This document shows positions 57,009 to 64,000 of a stretch of 64,000 nt of DNA, piece after piece. A program made the position numbers and the translations under genes. The notes below the pieces were generated by a model that made no database searches, was not told the DNA's origin, and was given only the letters and a program-made list of their open reading frames with translations. Source of the stretch: Aricia agestis (lineage: Eukaryota; Arthropoda; Insecta; Lepidoptera; Lycaenidae); assembly GCF_905147365.1 (NCBI RefSeq), contig NC_056425.1, forward strand, positions 3,913,501-3,977,500, given 5' to 3'. Every line of letters begins with the position of its first letter. Within the stretch, counting starts at the first letter, position 1.

Positions 57009-57548
57009 GGCCCAATTCACACCGGATCGGCAGCGGCTGGCAGCGGCGCGAAGAGCACTTTTAGTGTGAAATAATTTTAAACTTTATTTACATACTTATA
57101 ACTACTAGTATCGCTTGAAAACTTCAAAAGGGCTCGAGGCGTCGCGCGCCGCCGCGCGGCCGTCGGCGGAAAGTGCTCGCGGCTCATGTCGGCTCCATAC
57201 TAAAATTTCTTTAAAAAATTATTACTCCCTTATTATTACACGTAGATGAGGCTTTTTACATTTTATTATGTAATAACAACTAGGAGAACATATTTTAGCC
57301 CAAAAAAATTACATCTGGAAATTCAAGTTCCTATGTCTATAAAACTCGACTGTGCGGCACTCTGGAGGTAGCGCGCGGCCGCCAGCGGCCGCCCGCGGCG
57401 ACGCGAGCCGCCTCTGCCGGCCTCGCCGCGCCTCGCCGCTCCTCTTTGCGCCGCTGCCGGCCTCGCCGCGCCTCTTCGCGCCGCTGCCGGCCTCGCCGCG
57501 CCTCTTCGCGCCGCTGCCGGCCGCTGCCGATCCGGTGTGAATTGGCCC
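57009..57548. mobile_element. TAA-flanked TIR element carrying a GC-rich minisatellite
   Basis: GGCCCAATTCACACCGGATC, GGCAGCGGC at the left and GCCGCTGCCGATCCGG, TGTGAATTGGCCC at the right. TAA at 57006-57008 and 57549-57551. Bases 57412-57522 hold three to four 30-base units (CTGCCGGCCTCGCCGCGCCT, CTTCGCGCCG). The frames translated across it (RRGEAGSGAK) are repeat artefacts. Confidence 0.9.
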
Positions 57549-58544
57549 TAAGTATTTGTATTGTGTACCTTGTATGGACACGTTTTACGTTTAGAACAAA
57601 AGGCTGTTTTTTGTGCCAATAATGTTCAAATGTCGTTAATGGTTTTTTGTTCAAAATGCATGAGTACATTGTTATATTTTCCTTGTTCTTTTCTAAGATA
57701 TAATCAGACATACTGCAAACGATTCTTTTTGCGAAAATAAAATCAATTTAAGTTTTTTTTAGACCCCACAATATTATGTTGTTTTACTGCTATTACTGAT
57801 CCAACACATCCATAGCCCAGTTAAGCTTTCTCTTATTTAAATAACTCGTCGCGCCAATTTTTCGAGGCCGGCCCATTTTATAATTTGAAAAAAACCCTTT
57901 ATTGCACAACTTTAAAATTTTAGGAAAAAGGTCTGGTCAAAATTACCGATTATAACCCAGATAAAAACGATTTTTTTGGTTTAAACTTAAAACAAACAAA
58001 TTCGTATTTTTTGTACGAGGACATAAATATAAGAAAAGTAAATTTAGTAAGTAATCGTTGTTTACGTTACCTAACTGGCTATCGGTCCCTAGATGATAAG
58101 ATGTTCTCAAATCAATTCGCTCACCTTCAACCAAGGAAACAGCCATTGAGCATCCGTCCCGCTCTAACAACAGTATCTTTATGCGAGGAGGGAGATAGAA
58201 TAAATCCTTTTTATTTCACCAGGGTACCTTATTACAGGACGCGTAATGCTATGATATTCTTAACCCAACGCCTTTATTTGCTTTTATTGTATAAGATTTG
58301 TTCTTGTTCTCCTTTGACTCCCTTCAGCATTTGATTTCAAATCATATAGGTACCCAAAGGAGTTATTATTTTTATTAATTTTACACCACATTTATCATTT
58401 CGGCCGTAAGGACGATAAAGGGGCTATTTGAATAGTTGTTATTAAATCACAAAGTTTTAGGAGCAAATATAAAGTTAAGTATACGAATTAAATACATTTT
58501 AATTTATGCTGTTATTATTCAACGATTTTTTTAATATTTCCTAC
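57549..58544. other. Spacer with a possible LINE scrap
   Basis: On the plus strand, 58011-58334 is open for 107 codons (SNRCLRYLTGYRSLDDKMFS near the start). CLRYLTG followed by a leucine-rich tail resembles LINE C-termini, but I see no diagnostic motif and cannot assign it. Confidence 0.3.
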
Positions 58545-58992
58545 TCCCGAGAATTTTTCACATTTCCTTAAGCAACCGTTTGTTTGCCAGTAGAAAGAGG
58601 GCGGATACTGGACTGTTAACGATTTTTTTCCACTTTTAAACTTTACTCATACTGTACTTATATTTTACCAATATTTTACAAATGGATCCCGAAATTGGAA
58701 AAAAATCTTTGAATACTCGTAATATTTTTGAAAAACCTATCTAACGACACCCCAGACCCCACACGGTGGGGTGGATGCGAAAAAAAAAAACAAATCACCG
58801 CTTGACGTGTAGGGGAGGTAACAAAAAAAATTCAAGAAGAATGTTATATTTAAATACCATTTTGTAGGCATCATTAATTTTAAATATGCATTCATGCCGA
58901 ATTGCCGGCTTTGTAGGCCCTATAGTCTCTGAGCAAAACCGCGGACAGACAGACGGACGGACAGACCGAAACTGTCCTTCCTTGTTGACTAC
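58545..58992. mobile_element. Repeat related to 27428-27795
   Basis: TATTTCCTACTCCCGAGAAT, TTTACAAATGGATCCCGAAA and CCCCACACGGTGGGGTGGAT correspond to 27431-27640. Ends GACGGACGGACAGACCGAAA, then ACTACGGAACCCTAAAAA. Confidence 0.65.
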
Positions 58993-59051
58993 GGAACCCT
59001 AAAAATCCATGGTCTCGTCACTCATCAGGTTGCAATGTAAACTGACCCTAA

Positions 59052-59220
59052 GGCCGGCATAAATAGTCAGTACTTATATGCGACCAGCGACCCGGTCTCA
59101 ACTCTCAAGACGCGGTTCGGCTATATGATTGGTCCAAATTTTGACAGCCAACCAGTCACAGAGCCTGACCCGTGTCTTGAGACCGAGACGCATCTCGAGT
59201 ACTGACTATTTATACTGGCC
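59052..59220. mobile_element. TIR element with GGCCGGCATAAATAGTCAG ends
   Basis: GGCCGGCATAAATAGTCAGT at the left and ACTGACTATTTATACTGGCC at the right, flanked by TAA and TTA. The interior has inverted GACCCGGTCTCAACTCTCAA / TTGAGACCGAGACGC words. Confidence 0.8.
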
Positions 59221-59439
59221 TTAGTTTGTTTTAGCAATCACGAAGCACCGCTTGCGTGACACTTGTTACTGTCGTGACGTTCAGGTTTTAATTAATTCAC
59301 GAAGATGTCACTGTAGAGATTTTAGGTGCAAGGTAAGGTCAAAACTGGCACGATCATAGGCTATACTTTCAGATTTTGTATGACCTAAATGTGCTAGACA
59401 GTAGAGTGTACAAACTAGGATCATTGTCATTCCTTATTT

Positions 59440-59687
59440 AAAGGAGAATGGATATATAAATGTATGGAAGCTTACCCGACCACCAATAACGACGAATAAT
59501 GAATATTTATTAGCGAGACTTACAAAAATATTTTTTCGTAAGTCTCGATAAAAATCGAGAAGAGCTGAACCGATTTGGCTAATTTTAGTCTTGAAATATT
59601 CGTGGAATTCCAGGGAAGGTTTATTAGGCCCTCCTAATAAACCTTCCCTGTTAGTGGTACAAAATTAACCGGGTCACCTAGTAATTT
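59440..59687. repeat. Unclassified inverted-repeat-bearing DNA
   Basis: CCAGGGAAGGTTTATTAGG and CCTAATAAACCTTCCCTG form a stem at 59611-59650. GAGACTTAC / GTAAGTCTC form another at 59515-59547. The text between (GAGCTGAACCGATTTGGCTA) resembles Helitron-type repeats. Confidence 0.5.
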
Positions 59688-60124
59688 CTAGGGTTCCGTA
59701 CCCAAAGGGTGAAAACGGGACCCTATTACTAAGACTTCGTTGTCTGTCCGTCTGTCTGCCTCCAGGCTGTATCTCAAGAACCGTTATGGCTAGACTTCTG
59801 AAATTTTCACAGATTGTGTATATCGCCGCTATAACAACAAATACTGAAAATAAAATAAAATTAATATTTAAGGGGGGCTCCCATACAACAAACGTGATTT
59901 TTTCGGCCTTTTCGCTCTATATCAATAATGGCAAGAGGTAGGCACTTGATATTTTCACAAAGGCCTTAATTATATGCCTACTTCAATATTTAAGAATAAA
60001 ATTAAAATAAAATATAAAATATAAGGGGGGCTCCCATACAAAAACACAATTTTTGGTCTATGTTTGCTCTATGACAGTACGAAACCCTTCGTACGCGAGT
60101 CCGACTCGCACTTGGCCGATTTTT
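59688..60124 (-). mobile_element. GAAGGGTTCCG-family repeat, long complete copy, reverse
   Basis: CTAGGGTTCCGTACCCAAAG, CAAGAACCGTTATGGCTAGA, two copies of AAGGGGGGCTCCCATACAA (59871 and 60024), and the end CGAGTCCGACTCGCACTTGG, CCGATTTTTT. No coding. Confidence 0.85.
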
Positions 60125-60344
60125 TATATTATTTTTATACGTATTACATTTTCATTTATCATTTCCACTCGTACAAAATAAAGAGACTTGTAGAGGTCTA
60201 AACTTAAAGGTCTTTAACCTACCTGTCCCTATGGGACTTGGGGATTTATGTTAGAAGACATTAGCTGTTAATTCCTAATTGCTGTTCGTGTGTACTTTAC
60301 AATTTACATGGTACGTAATCTTTGTTTATTCTTGACTTCTCAAA

Positions 60345-60375
60345 TCTATACTAATATTATAAATGCGAAAGTATC

Positions 60376-60422
<47 letters not shown>

Positions 60423-61006
60423 CGCTTTCACGCCAAAACTACCGAACCGATTGTAATGAAATTTTGTATACAGATAGTCTAAAGCCTGAGAAAGGACATA
60501 GGCTACTTTTTTACTGGGAAAAAGGGTTGTAAGGGGGTGAAAATACGAAAATTTGTTCAAATTAAGTTAGTTCCAAAAATTCATACTAGATGGCGCCGTG
60601 CGTCTCTTACATCGCGCTAACGCTTGCCCAACATCTTTCTATAAGAGGTGGTATCATCAAACATTTTAGTTCCGATTTTTTCGATTGTTATTTCTTTTTT
60701 ACGATATTTAATAAGTCAATACTTTTACTTTATATTAAGTATATACAGTGACGTAACCTTAAACCTATCAATGATAAATAGTTTATGGGCAAGGTTGTGT
60801 AATTGGGGGGGGCTAAATAAGCTTTAAAATTTGGCATAAAATATAAGTTTGATTTAAAAATATATATATTATGTGCACACTGCACAGCTGTTTTGATTTA
60901 AGGGGTACCAGGGTTTTTTTTTTATAAAAGCTTTTGACACCAATTTTGTTGACATCGCGCGCTATAAACTGAAGTCCACGCGGACGAAGTCGCGGGCAAC
61001 AGCTAG
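60345..61006 (+). mobile_element. Non-autonomous Helitron, single-unit form
   Basis: TC-TATACTAATATTATAAAT, nine or more CTGT units, CGCTTTCACGCCAAAACTAC, AGATGGCGCCGTGCGTCTC, ending CGCGGACGAAGTCGCGGG, CAACAG, CTAG. It is the unamplified relative of 5239-6662. Confidence 0.9.
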
Positions 61007-61031
61007 TAACTTTATAATTCTCAAATCTATA

Positions 61032-62230
61032 TCTATACTAATATTATAATTGGGAAGAGTTTGTTTGTTTGTTTGAACGCGCTAATCTCAGGAACTACTG
61101 GTCCGATTTAAAAAATTCTTTCAGTGTTAGCTAGCCCATTTATCGGGGAAGGCTATAGGCTATAGAACATTACGCTGTGACTTTTAGGAGTAAAGAAACA
61201 GAGGAAAGTGTGGAAAAAACGGAGGGAAATTATTTGAAAGGGCTTATTCGAACGCGCTAATCTCAGGAACTACTGGTCCGATTTGAAAAATTCTCTCAGT
61301 GGTATATAGCCCATTTATGGAGGAAGGCTATAAGCTATATTTTACACGCTAAAACAAATAGGAGCAAAGAAATAGAGGAAAATGTGGAAAAAACGGGGGA
61401 AAATATTTAAAAGAGCTTATTTAACGCACTAATCTCGTAAACGCACTGGTCCGATTTGAAAAATTCTTTTAGTTTTAGATAGCCTATTTATCGAAAAGGC
61501 TATAGACTACATTTTATTACGCTAAGACTAATAGGAGCGAAGAAATAGAGGAAAATGTGGAAAAAACGGGGGAAATTATATGAAATTGCTTATTATCTTA
61601 AGAGCGATCCACACCGCCGTTTTTCCATACAAACGTTGTCCGCTGTTTCCTCCCTGGATAATACCGGTAGAGTTATAATTTTTTTCCTGAATATCTATGG
61701 CCACTAATACAATGTCCCTATGTTTTCTTTTTTTTCATAATTTAATTATTAAAAAAGATATAAACGTTCAAAAACCCAAAAAAATGGCCAGATTTTTCTC
61801 TGTGTTCAAACACCCATAAAACAAAACTGGCTGGAATATACTAAAAAAATAAAACATAGGAACACAGCTTAAGCCTTGCTTTATTGTTAATGAAAAAAGT
61901 ACTTAAATCGGTTAAGTTTTGGAGAAGGAATCAGAGGACAACGAATCGATGATTTTCTTTTATTTTATTAGAACTTTTGTCGTGTTGTCTCCATCGCGCT
62001 CTGCGGTGGGAGACTTGAGATTGGTGAGACAGCAATACATTTTCAAAATACCTATTTCGAATTTCTCTCGCCCCTGGTGTATCCTCTTAAGAACTACAGG
62101 AGAAATATTTATGTTATTTGGCAAACATGAAGAATAGACCACGTGAAGCGACATAGGCTATTTTTTGTGGAAAAATGTACGGTTGCGTGAAATTCCTAAA
62201 TTACGCGGGCGAAGCCGCGCGGAATATCTA
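61032..62230 (+). mobile_element. Helitron-like element with internal repeats, interrupted
   Basis: TC-TATACTAATATTATAATT start, then three tandem blocks of about 190 bases (GAACGCGCTAATCTCAGGAA, CTACTGGTCCGATTT, ATAGCCCATTTAT, GAAATAGAGGAAAATGTGGA). It is broken by the 61598-62090 insertion and resumes with GAACTACAGGAG to GGGCGAAGCCGCGCGGAATA. Confidence 0.75.
61598..62090 (+). mobile_element. 0.48-kb TIR element, TTAAGAGGAT family, diverged copy 4
   Basis: TTAAGAGCGATCCACACCGC to GGTGTATCCTCTTAA. Same order of internal words as copies 1-3 but with many substitutions, so it is the oldest of the four. Confidence 0.85.
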
Positions 62231-62324
62231 TATATTATATATGTATAATAAAATCGTTGGAAAGTCAATTCTGTACATTAAATATTTTTGTACAATAAAT
62301 AATCTTGGGACGTGATCTACTATG

Positions 62325-62375
62325 CTAACGCGGACGAAGTCGCGGGCAACAGCTAGTAACTTTATAATTTATTAT
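62325..62375 (+). mobile_element. Isolated Helitron 3' terminus
   Basis: ACGCGGACGAAGTCGCGGGC, AACAG, CTAG, then TAACTTTATAATT. The last 13 bases, outside the Helitron end, are also present after the 61006 terminus. Confidence 0.8.
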
Positions 62376-62392
62376 CTGCAAGAGTTCTTAGA

Positions 62393-62530
62393 AAATACTA
62401 GACGTCCCGCGCGACTCCGCCCGCGTGCGTAAGGAATTTTGTAGGAATCGTACATTTCTCTGCAGAAAAGTAACCTATTTTCATCCTCGTGTCCTACTGT
62501 ATATATCTGTGAAAAAGTAAAAATCGGTAC
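62393..62530 (-). mobile_element. Helitron fragment, reverse
   Basis: CTAGACGTCCCGCGCGACTC, CGCCCGCGTGCGTAAGGAAT and CGTACATTTCTCTGCAGAAA match the reversed 3' portion of the 44449 type. Confidence 0.65.
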
Positions 62531-62639
62531 AGTATTTTGTTTGATGAACTCTTAAGATTTATTCAATATTAACTAGTATAGATAATATTTCAAACGAAAC
62601 TCCAATGCCAAGTAAATGTTATTAATACAATTTAGGTTT

Positions 62640-62945
62640 ATATTTTTTGGCGTAATACAATTTGTAACTTATATTTATGTTGGATCATAAAATATATTGC
62701 CACTGGAGTCACAGCGATTTTTCTCTTACAAAATGCATGGGCAAGCTGCCAAGTTCGCAGGCTCAGTAAATCACTAATACGAGGCTCGCAGCGCATGAAG
62801 GAGCCCCCAATCAGGCAGCCTATTGACAAACACACAGCTCGCATAATGGATTCCTCCGCGATTTATCCACGTCTTTACATTTCCTATTCAAACCGGGTTT
62901 TAACCGATTTAATGGATGCATTTTATACTGCGGGCTATGATTACT
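62640..62945. other. Non-repetitive DNA of balanced composition
   Basis: The minus strand of 62638-62844 is open for 68 codons (IGCLIGGSFMRCEPRISDLL inside). It lacks splice signals in phase and is not recognised. It could be a conserved non-coding element or an old gene fragment. Confidence 0.25.
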
Positions 62946-63012
62946 ATTTCACATGAGTGCGATTATTTTTGTTGACACTTGACTCTAATTGAATAACTTT
63001 GCGCATAAATAA

Positions 63013-63145
63013 TCATATCTATACTAATATTATAAAATATGTTAAAGTGTTTCTGTCAGTCGGTCTATTGCCTATTCACGCCCGCACCTGATTTAGCTTT
63101 TTGGTATGGAGATACTTTGAGTCTCGGAAAAGGACATAGCTAGGG
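63013..63145 (+). mobile_element. Helitron 5' fragment
   Basis: TC-TATACTAATATTATAAAA, CCTATTCACGCCCGCACC, TTTGGTATGGAGATACTTTG and AAAGGACATAG. It stops abruptly at the ATTCGAA-rich tract. Confidence 0.75.
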
Positions 63146-63149
63146 AATG

Positions 63150-63240
63150 TTATTATTCGACAAATTTACTATTCGAATAATTCGAATATTTCACAAGTTT
63201 TCGAATAATTCGAATATTATTCGAATAATTCAAAATTTTT
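63150..63240. repeat. ATTCGAATA palindromic cluster
   Basis: TTCGAATAATTCGAATAT-type units repeat five or six times. Every unit is itself a palindrome (TTCGAA). Confidence 0.8.
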
Positions 63241-63410
63241 GAAAAATGCTGAAAACTCTGAACAAAAGTAACAAAAAACTTCGTACAGCCATGTACAACC
63301 TATTTTGTTAATACTACGAAGTAAGCAATTCTAATTTTTACTTTTATCAACATGAATCTTTGTAAATGACATAGTTAATTTTTATCGTTAAACACTTTAA
63401 AAATGTATTT

Positions 63411-64000
63411 TTTTTTATTAAATAAGGGGGCAAACGAGCAAAAGGGTCACCTGATGGTAAGCAACTACCGTCACCCATGGACACTCGCAACATCAGAAGA
63501 GCTGCAGGTGCGTTGCCGGCCCTTTAAGAGGGAATACGCTCTTTTCTTGAAGGTTTGCAGGTCTTATGGTGACGTAGGGTGACAGTTCGTTTCAGAGTTT
63601 TACAGTGCGCGGCAGAAAGTTACGCGAAAAACGCACTGCGGAAGACTGCCACTCATCAAGGTGATGAGGATGGTATGTTTTTCGCGTGGGACGATAGCGA
63701 AAAGTTGCAGGTGGTATGATTCCGAACAATTCCTCAGAGCACTCCCCGTGATACAACCGATAGAGGATGCAGAGTGAAGCTACATCTCGGCGTAATTCCA
63801 AGGGTCCAAGCTGTTTCAAACACTATGGCAGTCAACAATTCGAGCGGCCCTTCGTTGGATACGATCCAGAGGGAGCAGTTGGTATTTTGGCGCCCCAGCC
63901 CAGAGATGTATATTTAAGGTTACAGCTGGGCAACAAAAGAAAGGCTGTAAAGTGTAAACCGTTTTCGATCCTAGCACCTTTTACTTTTCTCATGTGATTA
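63411..64000 (-). pseudogene. Jockey-like LINE, 3' end of ORF2 and tail, decayed; runs off the window
   Basis: Minus strand. The frame reads HLWAGAPKYQLLPLDRIQRR, AARIVDC, then after a one-base frame change near 63820 LGPLELRRDVASLCILYRLY, HGECSEELFGIIPPA, HPHHLDEW and SRNFLPRTVKL. SGAP.YQL..LD.IQRRAAR and LRRDVASLC..YR.Y.GECSEEL are characteristic of the ORF2 C-terminus in Jockey/CR1-type insect LINEs. At 63592 a TGA stands where the family normally has Trp (before NELS). The 3' tail (63411-63540) equals the SINE tail and ends in a short A run. A dead copy. Confidence 0.85.

Noticed and set aside
57309..57711. Arg/Gly/Glu-rich frames of up to 124 codons
   Set aside because: They come from the 30-base GC minisatellite inside a TIR element.

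Overview
The window looks like nuclear DNA of a butterfly or moth (Lepidoptera). It is AT-rich, has almost no long open reading frames, and is packed with repeat types typical of Lepidoptera: Helitron-like elements with TC and CTAG/CTAA ends, SINEs with a C/T-rich middle, many short terminal-inverted-repeat (TIR) elements, and RTE- and Jockey-like LINE relics. The species cannot be named from the sequence alone.

Only one gene is identified with confidence. At the left edge (28 to about 5160, + strand) lie the last exons and 3' UTR of a PIAS-type SUMO E3 ligase, the orthologue of fly Su(var)2-10. Three coding exons join in consistent phase and carry the SUMO-interacting motif followed by a low-complexity tail. 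A fourth exon supplies the stop codon and a 3' UTR that holds an odd GC-rich degenerate repeat.

Two candidate transcription starts follow on the same strand. One is a GC-rich block at 8.05-8.56 kb that ends in a strong splice donor and carries a short upstream ORF. The other is at 54.38-54.73 kb, with an arthropod-type initiator, a leader, an ATG and 19 codons running into a splice donor. They could be alternative first exons of one long-intron gene continuing past the right edge, or belong to different genes. Possible regulatory islands lie at 8.70-8.88, 29.59-30.16 and 53.90-54.26 kb.

The rest (about 9-54 kb and 55-64 kb) is intergenic or intronic DNA made largely of nested transposons. 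Main groups are: a 0.21-kb TIR family starting GCGGGGCTAAAATGG (295, 23663, 32907, 33131); a 0.17-kb family with GGCTTAGCATGG ends (20090, 21445, 34505, 36426, 37559); a 0.48-kb family starting TTAAGAGGAT (30887, 39159, 47366, 61598); a 0.3-kb family with TATACCTAGCG ends (16079, 38320); a CGACAAGGCTT family found alone (16375) and twice inside another element (46059, 48756); SINEs at 14728, 25784, 26574, 41558, 46792 and 52098; and many Helitron copies. The right edge (63411-64000, minus strand) is the decayed 3' end of a Jockey-like LINE, and its last roughly 125 bp are the same as the SINE tail. This links the SINE family to the LINE likely to mobilise it.

The repeats record an order of events: a Helitron inside a TIR element (13.2-14.0 kb), an hAT-like element and a TAA-flanked foldback element inside a Helitron (22.75-23.41 kb), a SINE inside a TIR element (51.9-52.4 kb), and a two-layer composite present twice in the same nested form. 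No tRNA, rRNA, CRISPR array or complete protein-coding gene was found.
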